From: Klebsormidium nitens
Lineage: Eukaryota > Streptophyta > Klebsormidiophyceae > Klebsormidiales > Klebsormidiaceae
Reading direction: 5' to 3'
DNA: 64,000 nucleotides
NCBI GenBank assembly: GCA_000708835.1
Contig: DF237110.1
Span: forward strand, 62,001-126,000
Under the pieces are notes generated by a model, which was given only the letters and a program-made list of their open reading frames with translations, was not told the origin of the DNA and searched no databases. The translations under genes were made by a program, and so were the position numbers. Below are positions 36,401 through 48,839 of the stretch, one piece after another (position 1 is the first letter of the stretch; each line of letters begins with the position of its first letter).

Positions 36401-38663
36401 TCCTTCTGGAAAACCGCCCACTTTGACGCGCGCACGCAAGGTGAGAATGCGGATCTGATTTTACTGGTCGAAAGAAACTCCAGGGACTACTGTTTTGCTG
36501 GGTGGTAGATTGATGCACCGATAAGACCGACGCTAAACGGCTTTTGCTGCTGTTCAAGTCTGGAGTCAAGGCAGTGGTTATGCGAAAAAACCTTGAGGAT
36601 TTTTCGAAGAGGTTCCGTCGCCCTTACTACGTCTGAGATGTTTTCGTTGGACGAAACGGTCCATGTTGGCCTTCTGGCCCAAGCTGCATTCTACGGATGT
36701 TGTAGACCTTCTTCCATAGATACCTCCTCGGAGTCTCGGCGAACTTTAACATTCTCTCTCACGTTCAGTTCGGAAAGCAGGTTGGCGTGATGTCTTCCTT
36801 TCAATGAACGCATAAAGCACTAATTGTTGCATCAAGCGGAACTCAGCGGTCTGCCTGCGCTAGAAGTGTATCGTGGGCTTGCTTCTCTGCACAATTTTCC
36901 CGTCGGACGAACCTTTCTTTACATTTGATCGTTGGAGAAAGCCTTTTCCAACCCCCAATTTCTGGTTTTATGGAACACCCAGTAATTTCTGGCTCTGGTT
37001 GCAGCCTTCAGCAACGATGCGCATTGACTTCCCTTCTCGGTCGGTCGGTCATACACAATCCAACGCCTCTCAACTCAGGAAAACGAGCGTTCGTCACTCT
37101 CACATCCGACCCCTTCTCTCCTTGCCGCAGCCTTCAACAGCACCGCGCATGGCTCCTACAGCGAACCTCCATTGCCAAGTGTCCGTTCACATTCACAATC
37201 CAATGTCTCTCAAACCGTGGATCTCGCGGGGATCGAAGTTCCTCACTCTCATACCCGAGTCATCCGCCCCTCGCTTGCAGCCTTCAGCAACAACGCGCAC
37301 TGCTTCGCCAAGGACCCAAATTTTTCGTTTTTCGTTTTTGTTTTTGTCCCCTTTCTTTGGTTTTTCCTTCCTGACACCCACCCTGGTCTTCCGCAGATCC
37401 AAGATGTCTCGATCCAAACCCAACCCTTCTCCCCTCGCTTGCAGCCTTCAGCAACAACGCGCACTGCTTCGCCAAGGGCCTGCAGGCGGTCCTGGCGTGC
37501 GCGGAGCGCGTCGGCTTCGAGCGGCGCGAGCTGCAGTACCAGCTCGAGAACGCGCGCATCAAGATGCTGACGTCAGAAGGGGGAAACCTTGTCGAGCAGC
37601 CCACCGAGAGTGACGTGAGCTGGCTGCGCATCTGTTTATGCCATTTGTCATACGTCTGCAAGAACCGTCTGTTGCCAGTCACTCAAAATGTCCAAAGCCT
37701 GGCCTGTCAGAGGCTGTGGTAGGATCGGTCCCCAAGTCTTGTCCTGCGTTTCCTTTTCTCGATCTTTGATGACGTCAGCACTCAAACGCGCTTGTCTGGC
37801 TTCCATTCTGCTTCACATTCACATTGGTCAACGCTCTCCCAAGCCGCTCGCACAATTTGTTCTCCAGCATCGACAAGTACGCCGACCCGCATGTAACATA
37901 AGCGATCATCCGAATGTCTCTTCTGCTCATCCCACTGACGTCATCCTCGCTCGTTCAGGAGGCCTCTGACGTCAGCACGGGGAGCCCCTTGAGCGAGGTG
38001 GTGCGCGGGCAGCTGGGCAAGTACGTGGCGTTCACGGTTGCGCTCACTCTTGCGGACTGGGACGGCCACGGGGCTCCCGCCGAGATCCGGCCCGTCATGA
38101 CCAAACTCATCTTCCTGGACCAGGTAATTTCTGAAACTCTAGCAGATTTTAAAGCGAGTAGCCTTTCAAACAAATTGGCTGTTCTTTTCGGAGATCCCAT
38201 ATCCGGGACAACAGCGAAAATTCCCAATCACTTTTGGATTCTGAACCAAAAGCCGTATTGAAATGGATCGAGTATTCTTTCGAGATCGTCGGCAGCTTGT
38301 TTCTGGCGCTTGTAGGAAGGACAACGTTGAGTTGTCAGCAAAATGGCGGTCACGTGGAAATCTTTCAACGTCGGATCGGAGTGGAATCCTGCAGCTTACG
38401 CATGATGCTTGTGCTCTGATTTATGTTTGGCACACTCTTTCTGAGACCGGTTTATGACCTCTCTGTTGCTCTCCCTGCAGTTATGCGAATTGTCCCCTCA
38501 CCTTTCTCGGAGCACTCTCGAGCAGCATGTGCCTCACACGCTGCTCCGCTCTATTTATCAAGCCGAGTACACTCTACAAGCACTACCGGTAAACACGCAA
38601 GTCCCAGCAGCCGTGCAGAGTGGAAAAGGCAGCAGCATGACAGCACGTCTTGCGTCATCTTAA
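21401..38663 (+). CDS. NAP1: NAP1/NCKAP1 (HEM family) subunit of the SCAR/WAVE complex
   Basis: Exons: 21401-22126, 23413-23739, 24182-24343, 24856-25023, 25472-26278, 26667-26842, 27318-27450, 27900-28083, 28694-28884, 29416-29561, 29987-30068, 30469-30705, 31627-31875, 32462-32664, 32983-33207 (uncertain), 33799-33904, 34279-34392, 34935-35028, 35683-35949, 36345-36440, 37445-37614, 37959-38123, 38481-38663; about 1736 aa. Recognised from plant NAP1/GNARLED-like segments: LQWVCFGFLACPAEL, VPLFRNECIYVHEEYAQYVL, the ADWYIDFIV segment, AFSNNAHCFAKGLQAVL, and the C-terminal MTKLIFLDQLCELSPHLSRS...HVPHTLLRSIYQAEY. The protein holds the WAVE regulatory complex together with SRA1 and links Rac/ROP signals to ARP2/3 actin branching. 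It is longer than the roughly 1400 aa of land-plant NAP1, mainly through low-complexity stretches in exon 1 and the 807-bp exon 5. Confidence 0.88.
23281..23350 (+). repeat. Probable decayed copy of a NAP1 exon 5' edge
   Basis: Just upstream of the exon starting at 23413 (KLDQLRSLRRNAEGLCTKL) lies DLLRNLRRSEGQTCWKL in an open frame. The two align over about 17 residues and at DNA level. It could be a separate small exon, but its spacing and resemblance suit a duplicated exon edge that has diverged. Less certain than the other arrays. Confidence 0.45.
30995..31626 (+). repeat. Array of about six copies of a NAP1 acceptor/exon edge
   Basis: The true junction (GCAG then ATCTCGGCAGAGCGCG, exon start 31627) is preceded by similar segments near 31001, 31141, 31357, 31425 and 31524. 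They read, for example, CAAATCTCAGCAGAGCGCGC and ACCTGAGCAGAGCGCGCCGT. Flanks such as CTTTNCACCGCG and CAAAGAGCGC are also repeated between copies, giving a loose period of about 70-215 bp. The exon edge itself is only about 20-25 bp long in each copy. Confidence 0.75.
36990..37444 (+). repeat. Three intronic copies of the NAP1 AFSNNAHC exon edge
   Basis: Copies of the acceptor and exon start (TTGCAG then CCTTCAGCAACAACGCGC) lie near 37000, 37127 and 37277, before the real exon at 37445. The nearest copy (37267-37313) is identical over 47 bp to 37431-37477, including acceptor and 33 bp of exon. Intronic parts (CACAATCCAA, CTCTCAA, CACTCTCA) recur as well, so the units are about 130-165 bp. 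The high identity of the nearest copy points to a recent event. Confidence 0.85.
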
Positions 38664-39581
38664 GTATAGTGTACAAGGCGGGGAATATGAGTTGAACAGT
38701 TACAGGTATCTTTTATCTGGTTAGCAGTGGATCTGTCCGAGGTAGTTTGGAAACCTGAGATCTAGATTTAAGCGGTTTAGCGACTCGAACGCTGGTGCTT
38801 TTGCATTTTGCTGCAAACAAGCGGGCTTGCAACATACTGGTAAGATATGTAACGAATAATAGCGGCATGCCTGCAAATCCATAACGATATGTTAGCACGT
38901 TTGAAGGGCTACTGGAGCCGCAAACCTCAATCTGGAATCTGGATGCTAGCTAGAAGAGTATGATAGGAAGGTTTGTGAGAAGTTTCTGGGTCTCACTGCC
39001 TTGGTGGCCCAATATTATTTTTAGAAATTGGAGAATCTTGATGTCGTCTGAGTTATACGTCCAATTGGTCGTGCCCTCGTTGACCGCTTTGGAAGTCACT
39101 TTGTGTCCGTGCTAGTACGACTCAGCTTGCACATGATTGGTTGTAAATAATCTAGCTGCTTTACATCTTCTGCATAGGGCGATAACGCATGCATGCAGTG
39201 CAAGACCACAGGTAGGTTGCGCGACGCGGTTCTGATCCCGGATCGAACATTGATGAAGATCATATAAAGTAGCTTGCATGCATGTGCTCCGGGCCCATGC
39301 TAGATATACTATTATATATCAGCTGGCCCGATCATTACATCACATGTACAGTGATCTCTTGAACTTGCATGATTGGATCATATAATCCGATGATCCCAGT
39401 CACTGAGTCTCTCGATCATTGAACGCATTGCCAGTATTCGCTTGGAATCTAAAGTCCATGCCAGCACGCTGCAATGAAGTGGAGAAACTGTTTAACTTGT
39501 TGAATGGTGCAACTTTCCGAGTTCGTTAGACAACACTTGCGGATGCCTGAATCACGAGATTATCAGCACCGTGACTTTGCC
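38664..39581. other. Convergent intergenic region, no gene recognised
   Basis: This holds the 3' ends of NAP1 and of the SNM1-type gene. The stretch 39240-39430 is AT-rich with many GATC sites and short palindromes; no coding feature was seen. Confidence 0.4.
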
Positions 39582-42500
39582 TCATGCTGTCCTTCGAAGA
39601 CAAAAGAAGGACTTGATCAGCGTCTGCCCTTGCGTTTGCCCTTCCGACTTCGCTCTTCCTGCAAACTCACTCGCAGGCACGCCAGGCGAGCTCGACTTCG
39701 GCTTCTTCCCTCTTGGTCCGCTTTGTCCTGTGTTTGCAACTCGGCTCCCGCCTGGAATGGTCACTTTTCGCTTCCCCCTTGGCTTTTGGTCCGTTTTCAT
39801 CTTTGCTTGCTCTATACTTCGAAGAATGTATGCTTGCTCCCTGCTGTCAATCGCCATTATGTCAACACTAATCTCGCAGCTATGTACAGTGCATTCCGTA
39901 GACAGACCGCTCGTCGGGTGGGGACCTTCAAAGGTTTCATGGCCCTCCTCCTCTGACGCTTGGGCGCAAGGGCGCACTTCGCCATCATCTTTTCGGCCAT
40001 TGCACGTTGCAAAGTCCACATTCCCGTGATTACTCTCCTTCTCGAGCTCTGCCGTTCTGTTCCCCAATCGACCCACTTCGGTGCTTATCTTGCCGCGCTC
40101 GTCAGAAGGCAAAAGCGCGCCAGCAACAGATCTCTTCCGCGCTTCCTGCTCAACCCCTTCTGGTGCGCAATCGCAGTCCCACGCACTCTGGGAAACCGTT
40201 CCGTCACCAAGAGGACTGTCCGTCACTTTCCCCCTAGCTTCGTCCGTACACAGTTCCGCCTCACGGGCGGTTCCGCCGGAACGCAGCAGCCGGTCCACCG
40301 GAATCTCTTCCCAGGACCCCCCGTCGTCGCCGTCCTGGTGGCCAATCTGCCACGTGTCCGAAACCTCGGCCGCCGTTTCATCTGTGTCCGAACCTTCGAA
40401 ATATCCCTGCGAACTCTCATTCCCAACCCCCAGATCTCCATCCGCCCCTTGCCCCCAACACTCAGCAACTTGGCCCCCTTCATGCAAGTTTGCTTCTCTC
40501 GTCCTTCCGCCCATCCTCGATTCTGACCATTCAAAACCCCTCCCCTCCTCTGGCCCCAGCCCCTGTTTCTGGCCCCCAGAGTCTCCCCCGCACTCACTCT
40601 CCAAGAAAGGGCGGCTTATTTTCTCAAGAATTCCGTCCGAGGCTCCCCCGTTCTTAGCCGCATCACTTTCCCCACCAGTGGCAGCTTCCGCCCAGTTCTC
40701 AGTGCGTCCCTCGCAGGCCTTCTCTAAGCACTCATCTCCCAACCCCGACGCTACTTCCTGCTTACATCTTCCATCCGCGGCTCTCGCGACATCGACTGGT
40801 TGAAAGCTGCTGGTGTCTAGACCTTCTTGAAAGGCCGATTCTTGCGTCTCTTTGAACCGCGTTTCCTGGCCGTGAGACTCGAACTGCATTCCACTCTCCC
40901 CCCCTTTCACCAGGCCGTCTGTAGCACCCTCCCATAATAGGGTGTCCGATCCCCCGTCAATGCACTCTTCTTCGCCTCTCTCGGAGACCTCCTCGTCAAA
41001 CTCGCTGAACGCGGCTTCCTCATCAGGCCCCTCGCAATCCAAACCTTGGACCCCGATAAGCTCCTCAAACCCTTGGTTTTGCTCCGCAAACCCTTCCTTC
41101 CGCTCCTCAGACCCTTCTTTGAGCTCCGCAAACCCTCCCTTTCGCTGCTCAGAGCTTTCGTTTCGGTTCGCAAACCCTTCGATTAGCTCCTGATACCCTT
41201 TGTTTAGGTCCTCAGACCCTTCATTCCGCTCGGCAAACCGTTCCTTTCGCTCCTCACACGCTTCGGTTAGCTCCTCAAACCCTTCGTTTCGCTCCGCAAA
41301 CCCTTCGTCCCGCTCTGATCCGCAGCCCGCTTCATCTTCTCTCATCACCGAAGCTTCCATTACCCCCTCCGACAAAAGCTCTGATTCTCCAAATTGCGGC
41401 TCGGCCTCTCCCGCAAAGGTGACCTGGTCCTGCATCTTCGCAGACGGGCACATTCCGTTCAGACCCCTTGTCCGGAATGCGTCCGCGCTTTCGTCCGGAC
41501 GCTTGCTCGCACAAACGTCAGGGCTCTGCGTGTCCGTGGTTGGAAGGCCGGAATCTAGGCGTTTTGCGGGGCGCGGCCGGAAGAAGGCATCGATGCGGTA
41601 CCTGGAGAGAAGTACTCGTCAGCATTTGCGAGTGGTGTCCATTGTGTCACGAAGTCATGACTCTTGTGTTGGTAGTCGGAATGAGCATACGGATCTACGA
41701 AGACGAATACAAGCTGCACAGGGCAGAAACACGCTTGTCGCAAAAGATTCCACCAATAACCCTGCCAAGGACTAATTTCGATTGGTGGGTCGGGCTGCAA
41801 GCAGTCCGAAGAGTCCAGGACCGACGTCTACTTTCCAAAGAATGGTTGGAAAAGAACGCGCAAAATGCTACAATGCCAAAAACTCTCGTTGAAAGTTGGT
41901 GATGGTGCTCTGCAAGCGTACGGTCCCGTAAAATCGTTACACACAATTCAGACCCACCGGGATCCAATCCGACGGAAATTCTGCTGATGGAAGACGTACA
42001 AGCAGAGAAGCAAGGCAGAGAAGGTGAAAATCAAAAGAATGGGGAAAGAAAAAGGAAAACGCACCTATTGGCGGACAGGTCCATTAGGTCCGCAAAGCGT
42101 GCTACCAGATTGGCCGCCTTCAACCTGCAGCACACTGGACTCGTCAGACAAAATGTCACTGCAATTGTCCTCCCCCTTAGCACTCTCCGGTCTTCCAGGA
42201 TAAGGAGGAGGTCAATATTTCAATTCTGCTTTGGAGTAACGATCTTCAACCAGGATTACTATTGGTGTATGCGCTCTCTTCAGTCTGGTAATCGTGGTCG
42301 ATTCTTTGAGAACCCTTTCAGATTCTGGCCAATAAAGTCATAGAACATGGCCGTACGACTTTCAGAATCTGTGACGTCAGGCAACAACTGCAGCCCACCA
42401 CACCCGATACAACAAACTTCGAGCAAGCAATCGCGCAGCAACTGGGAGCTTTCCACAGCGTCTAGAACGTTCGAGGACAGAGAAAGCGGGAAAAGAAGCG

Positions 42501-45500
42501 GAGCCGAAACTGCTGGGGCTCTCACTTGGTGTCCGCATTAACGGTGGGGATGATCTTGCGGGGCCGGAGGGCCGCAATGCACGCGCGCAGGTCGTCGAAG
42601 CTCGAGTGCTCCTGCAGTTGGTATGAGTTGCTTACGTCACTTCGTATAGGAAGTTATTCAGGCAGTGGTGCTTTGACAAAGACTACCCTTTTTTGCAAAG
42701 ACGAACCGGACACTCAGGCAGTTCACTGAAGTAGGTGCCTGGAGTAAGTAAGGCTATGCGGAATTCGTGTGAACGAATTCCGCTGCTGGGAGTTCGTTCA
42801 GATGAGTCAGGCGCTGACGGAGATTGTCAAAACGCGTGCCGTCTTCAAAGTTATTTTCAGGTGCCCTGACGAAGGATGGTCAACGAAGTCGTGGAACCGA
42901 GCCCGGTGAGGGTCTCATCCCGCAAGATACTCAGCTTTCAGACCCTGACCGATGCGGTGAGCCGACACGATGCATAATAGTCCTCTGGCTGACGAACACT
43001 CGAGCTTCGCAGTCATTTCTGCCATGGCTCCCAAGCAGAATCAGTGATTTGAATTCGAATCTAGCGTAAGAGAATCAAGAACCCTGAGACTGGCACCGGC
43101 ACCAAGCTGCTGTAGTCTAGCCACACGCTTGTGCGCCAGAAACGCGTGACCATCTGACGTGCGTCACCTGGTGCGCACTTTTGGGAATTCTCCTAAGAAA
43201 TCTATTATACTTAAGTCACATGCGAACGATGGAAAACCTAGACCTGAACATTCACTTGCACCGCAACCGTGCCCACCCTTTACCCCCTTACTAACCCTGA
43301 CAATCCCAGGCTGGACAGTCATTGTATGTTAAGCTGAATAAAGGCAATTCCGAGACCAATAAGTGCTGGGGCCTCACCGAGTAGGGCACTCCATACACGG
43401 TGGCCAGCCCCTGCTTGGTGGTGTGCACACCGTCCTTTCGGAAACTCCACCCCGTCGGCTGCGCACGACAAACAGAAAAACTTCTGCTTCTTCGTGTATT
43501 GAGCATCGGGAATCAACTCTCCAGGCTTTCTGGCAGCAACCCGAGAGACTCGTTCAGTCAGTATATTACTTGGGCTTCGGATCGATCAAGGTCTGAACAC
43601 TTTTTTAGAGACTACATGGCTTGCTTTCCCCCCCGGCTACTGGGTTGCAAACGCCGACCCTTTTTTCCTGAGAGCTGCATTGAGTGGTCTCAGGGGCCTG
43701 CTGATACGAGCTTGAGGGAAGCTCAAAAAAGGTTCAGTGCTTTTGCGGCAGGACACTGCTTGGGTAAGATGCTGACACAAGGCTTTTACGAACTCATATG
43801 CGGATTTTATTTGGAAACTGTCAGCCTCGTGCAGGAACCGAGCGCAGGCACAATCGAGCAGGGTTGGCCTTGACACGATGCACAAACAAAACGGAAGCGG
43901 AGAGACGGAGCACTCTTTTGGCTGCAAGCAACGGAAGCCCTGCCAACGAAAGAGAGAAGAGGGTTGTTGGGTTTTCGCGTTTGAAGGTTGAAAGATTCTC
44001 GGATTTCAGTTTCGATGGATTTGATTTTGAGGGATTTATCAAGAGCAATGAGAAGTTAAAATCTCGGATTGCGGAAACTAGAGGGGAGGGCTTCGTCAGC
44101 TCACTCTGAAGCCGATGACCTGGGCCCACTTGCCGCCGCCCTCCTTCAAACGGCGCAGCATAGCCGGTGGGCGAACCTCCGACATGAAGCCTCTGCGGGG
44201 CGCGGTAAAAGCGGGGTAAGACGCGTGGCGACGTTCTGAAAGTGGTCAATTTGGCACGTCAGAATCGTTGCAAATCGGCCCGCAAACGTCGATGGGCGAC
44301 TTGCCGAGTCAAAAGTGCTACAAAATGGCCCGCTGAAGACTCTCTCAAATCCTGGTTCTTCTCCCAAGATAGACGCAACCGACCCCCAAAAACGGCCAGT
44401 TAGCGTATCCAGGAATCCTCAAGCAGATTCGCGGCCTTACAAGGAAGGGATCGGTCAGTCTTGATTCTCTCCTTTACCATGTCTAGCCAGTATGAGAAAA
44501 AAAACAGATATCGAAGCCCAATCTCTGTCTTGATTCTCCCCTTCACCAAATCTAGTCTGTCAGAGACTCAAGCCGGAGATCGAAGCCCAGTTCCTTGCAG
44601 CCTCACAGGTGAATGTCTGCATCGGCCGCGTTCGGTGTGAAAAGGTCCATATCTTGCAGGTCCAGCAGAGAGAGGATGCGCCGCTTGCGCGGCTCGATGT
44701 GCACCCGCAAGCCGAGCGCCTTCGCGGCACCGATCACCGCGCGCTCCTTGCCGATCTGGTACGCTCCAAACACGAACAGCGGCCGCGCCTCGTCCAACAG
44801 ATGCTTCCGGCACTGCGGCAGTGAGGAAAAACCGTTGATTCAAACCTGAGATTGAACATTATGAAAAAACGGGCTCGTATTTGGCAGGAGATTAGAAGAT
44901 ACGGGAAACTTGAAAGAAACTTGACCGTCCTTCTCAACGGAACGACAGCGGAGCTGTTTCAAATCCCAACGGCTGCAACAATGTTTCCGCTGGTTGCGTA
45001 GCCCGCGACGCAAGCATTTTCAAAGAAATCCGGGAAAACATTGTTTCAGAGAAGCAAAAGCGTGACAAGACACACCGAGTCTGTCGACACACCGTACACG
45101 GATCACCAGAACGTCGGGGAGTCAGGCTGTTAGCATCTCGGGGCTTAGAGCTACTCAGCCAAGGCAGAGATTAAAATGGTCAAAATCGTGATAGCTCCTG
45201 AAAGGCCTTCGGGGAGCGAGCTGGAAAGGAGCGGGGGACGCACCAGTCTCACGGTTGTCGCGATGGCGTCTTCTTGCGATGGGAAGGTGTGGCGGGGGTA
45301 GGCGTACCTGCACAATCACAATACGTCGGGATGTAATGCTAATGAGATGCTGATGTCATGCTCCACGTTCTGACGAGTGTCCTGTCTGCCGTGAGTGTGA
45401 GCAAGCAACTGAAGATGATTGACGTTTAGGCTCTCTCAAGTACCTTCTTCACAGGTTAAGCACAACTCGAAGCACAAGAAAGCAACCTTGTCGTTCTATT

Positions 45501-47627
45501 GCAGCGAACAAGGAGCTCAAAGGAAGATAAAGTCAATACTGTGACAGGTGGGTTTACTGGGGGGTTAGAGTATGTCCGTATGCAGAGCGAGCAATCTTCT
45601 GCGTTAGATTGCTAGGTCAAGGGCTCACGTTCACAAAGCATTTGCTCACAGAATCGAGAAGTACAATTTCGTCCGATCGGGTTATGAAGCGTTTGGGTGC
45701 TCACGTGGTGTCCAGATATATGGTGTCAATGAGCGTGTTGCGCAGGCTGGGGTAGTCTGCCATGCGCTCGTGGTATCGAAAGTCTCCCGTGTGCAGGATT
45801 ACCTGCGCCGGCCGCCCCCCGTGACCAGGTACCTGTTTGAAGGGACGCAATAAGGTTACGAAAATGAGCAGCTCTCTACGTACGAACGATATGGCGCCGC
45901 CCGGCGCAGTCAAGCAAACATGTAAATGTAAGAAGGAAGGTTTGAGGCAAAAAACGAATCAGAAGATGAAGGTTCTGAACCGGCATGTCAGCTGATTGGA
46001 TCCAAACAACTTGACCCGTGCGTTGCATGACAAGAGTGCTTCCGCCACCTTGCACAACCTCATGACATTGTACGGTTCTACCCTTGTTGTGCGTCCGTAG
46101 CGAGTCTTGCAAGGTTCGTTTGAGAGGCAGTAATGACATCTAGGAGACGGTACTATCGTTGAAAAGAGAGACAGGACGGTGGAAGAGGGTCTGCAGTTGA
46201 CCAGTCCAAGAGGAAGATTGATCCCTTCTCTTGGAAGTCTGATATCCAGAATTCCTCAAGGTGCCACCTTGATACCAAAGTAGTTACCCTTCGGCTGGGT
46301 GGCCTTACTTGAAACCCTGCTAATGTAAGATTCTGATTGGTCTGTACTCACCGCTGAACATCCAAAAGAGGCTTGGGGGATCATATCAAAGTCACCAGCG
46401 ACGAGTACATTGTGAGCATACTTTAGATAAAAACCCAGTGGAAAATATAAGAGATACACGTGATCTTTTTCAAATGCCGCCAGCCCTTCACAGTACGAGC
46501 GGAACAGACAGAGGCTTCCCACCTTGAAAAGGAGCATGACAGATCCGGGGCAGTGGTTCGCATCCAGTGCGGTGACTTCCACCCCATCGATCGTCACTGT
46601 TTTGTCCATAGGCAGAACCTGGATGCAGTCCGATCGCAGCCCCATGCAGTTGATCAGCAGCGCGGCAGTGATGCGCGAGCAAAAGATGGTCCCCGAATTG
46701 AAGGATCGGTAGAGACCAATCTGGAATGACGGGAAGACGGGGCTTACAATCATGACTGTCCCGGGGCTTAAGCGACTGGACTGGCTTGGCTCGAGGAACT
46801 TCTTGCAATTGCAAGAGGACTGTCGCCTTTCAACTTGTGTAGCTGCAAATCATGCTCTTTAAGCGAAAGAGCTTCAAGATCACGAAATGCCGGTGGCGGA
46901 GCTCAACTGACTAGACTGGCTTGGCTTGAGAATCTTCATGAAGTCGTCATGAGGACTGTCGCCCTTACATACTCTGTAGCTGTAAATGGTGCTCTTTGGG
47001 CAAAGAGCTTCAAGTGAAACATATCAGGTATGGGGTTTTTGGAATGGGGCCTGCTAGAAAAGGGAAATTTTGAGGACATTTTCAGGAGGGCTTCAAGTGA
47101 AACACATCGGATATGACAGTCAACGGGGCCTCCAAAAGGGGGCCACAACAGTATTGGAGAATTTCGATCGCTGAACTAATATTCTTCATACTGAGAAGCT
47201 TTGGAGAAGAAAACATGCTGGGCTGATGAAGTAAGGTCCACTCACCGTATGATCACTGTGAAAGTGGGTCAGAAAGTAGCGCCGGCAGCGCAGGTTCTGA
47301 AACTTGAAACCATCCACCTGCAAGAGTCAACGTTTCCGAAATTTGTTTAATTCAACGGCCCCACGCGCTGCAACAGAATTGGCATCGGAAGCCATTGATT
47401 GGCAACTTGAAGAGCTCCTTGAACTGGAGGCAGCAAGCCAAACAACTAGAAGTTCCTGCTACAAAATTGGCAGAAATAACCAACAAAACATGAGCTCCAA
47501 AAAGGTTGTGAACTGACCCAATCCTGGTGTTCGCATTCAGGAATGGAAGAACGCAAAGAAGAGCTTCTGTTCTTACCATGAAGTCCGTTCCTGCGATCCA
47601 TTTGATGGCTTCTTGCTGCAACGCCAT
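39582..47627 (-). CDS. SNM1: SNM1/PSO2-type DNA cross-link repair nuclease (metallo-beta-lactamase/beta-CASP) with long C-terminal tail
   Basis: Ten exons on the minus strand: 47577-47627, 47246-47317, 46523-46720, 45705-45832, 45253-45307, 44607-44812, 44105-44192, 43378-43458, 42526-42611 and 39582-41601; 994 aa with all phases closing. The catalytic core fills about residues 1-330. It has GTDFMVDGFKF, the metal motif YFLTHFHSDHT, VTALDANHCPGSV, VILHTGDFRYH, VFGAYQIGKERA, VIGFRPTGW, VYGVPYSEHSSFDDL and KIIPTVN. Family members are 5' exonucleases that digest past interstrand cross-links in the nucleus. After the core comes KYRIDAFFRP, then about 600 residues of acidic, Glu/Gly/Ser-rich sequence with 12 heptads. 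The protein ends in a basic patch (PRGKRK, PRGKKPKSS) and QTLIKSFF, a textbook PCNA-interacting (PIP) motif at residues 981-988. The usual SNM1 N-terminal extension is absent. The closest match by motif is SNM1A/Pso2 rather than Artemis. Confidence 0.9.
41055..41306 (-). repeat. 21-bp coding tandem repeat (12 heptads) in the SNM1-type tail
   Basis: Twelve degenerate 7-residue units such as EGFAERN, EGFEELT, EACEERK and KGYQELI occupy residues about 421-504. The pattern of charged residues with one aromatic or aliphatic per unit suggests a helical or acidic coiled segment. The DNA repeat is 21 bp and could vary in copy number. Confidence 0.8.
44459..44597 (-). repeat. Intronic tandem duplication, about 68 bp, two copies
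   Basis: Two copies of a segment starting TCTTGATTCTC and ending ATCGAAGCCCA lie next to the donor of exon 6 of the SNM1-type gene. They are intron-only and moderately diverged. Confidence 0.65.
46775..47120 (-). repeat. Intronic tandem repeat, about 145 bp, two to three copies
   Basis: The intron between exons 2 and 3 of the SNM1-type gene holds two copies of a unit with GACTGGCTTGGCT, GAGGACTGTCGCC, GTAGCTG and AAGAGCTTCAAG, plus a third partial copy (GGGCTTCAAGTGAAACA). No exon sequence is included, unlike the junction arrays in the other genes. Confidence 0.7.
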
Positions 47628-48839
47628 GGCTACTGAAAATCACCAGCTTAAAAGCAGCTTCGCAATCTCAGTTCAACCCCAGCAGCGATGGCCATGATCG
47701 TAATGCTCTTTGTTGTATTCTCGGGCTTGAAGGTTCGTTATCGAGCGCTATAACCTCTGTCAGCCAGCTTGCTGTACATGTTGTAAAGCTACGAACAAGA
47801 GCACGATCAACAGCAGAGGTGGACAGACCGCCCTCCACATACTTCTGCCCTTTCTCTCCCTACAGAACTTCAGAAGCGCCATTGGCAGTGGCATCCCGCC
47901 CACCTGCCCACCGCCTGACCGAGCTTCCTGACGGTTGACTCTGATGTCACGATGCAGAATATTGCGACCGGGGATTAGCTGGGTCGATTAGAATTTAGGG
48001 AGGGCCCGGTCTAGTTCTCAGGCATTGACAAATTGGCATTGAGAGTTCGCGGGTTCAAATCTTGGCTGCGACTGGCTGCGACGCCTGTTGCATGCTTGAA
48101 TCTTTCTATGGCGATCCAGCTGCTGAACCTGAGTCTCCGATCTGCGCTAGACAAAAAGTTGTGTAACAAGGAGTCCGGGCAAAAGGGGTTGCAATACAAA
48201 ACGCCTCAAATAGTTCAGATGTTTGTAATGTGCATGAGGCTTTCCTCTTTTCCTTCTAGCGTCCGAAGCGCGCGGCTCTCTGAGGCTCGGGGCCGCAAAG
48301 TTTTATCCCGCACATTGTCGAACAGCCACCGTTGTGCAATCTGTACTACATGTACACGAGAGCTCTGAAGTTGGCGCCGGACAGGCCGCGCGACGGTCGG
48401 CAGACTCTGGCGGCCGTGTGCACAGATTACTATGATGACGCCTCATGAATTCCGCTTGCAAGCTCACGAGCTGGCAGCCAAGTTCGGCTTGCATATATAA
48501 TCGTGTTTATCGCATGCTGCTTGATTCATGCACCGCCTGCCAGCACGTATCAATTGTTGTGATAGTCCTACCAAACTCCAGTGATCGTAGCTACTTGTGA
48601 CTGAAATCGTCGATGCATCGTGGGTACATTGACAGACTTACAAATGCTATTTATCCAATGTGGGACCAATATTGGACCAATTAATTTGCCAGGCCGGGCG
48701 CCAAGTTGGTTCAATCACCGCTTGCAGCAAGTCGTTGGGGCAAGCCGAGCAATAATACATAGGGGCATGACACGCGCATGACACAATCGACCATAGACGG
48801 GCATGCGGGATACTCTAACTTTCCGTCTTCAGTTCGGGC
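47628..48839. other. Intergenic region between SNM1-type gene and ALG10
   Basis: The SNM1-type promoter and the ALG10 3' end must lie here; the genes are in tandem on the minus strand. At about 48042-48060 a GCGGGTTCAAATC segment resembles the T-arm/B-box of a tRNA-derived element, but no full tRNA fold could be drawn. No coding feature was recognised. Confidence 0.35.

Noticed and set aside
39960-40803. Long plus-strand frames (188 and 240 codons) opposite the SNM1-type tail
   Set aside because: They mirror the biased codon use of the repetitive acidic tail on the other strand (Ser/Pro-rich shadow) and contain no motif.
47990-48070. tRNA or SINE at the GCGGGTTCAAATC motif
   Set aside because: Only a B-box-like sequence is visible; no paired acceptor stem, A box or SINE tail could be shown.
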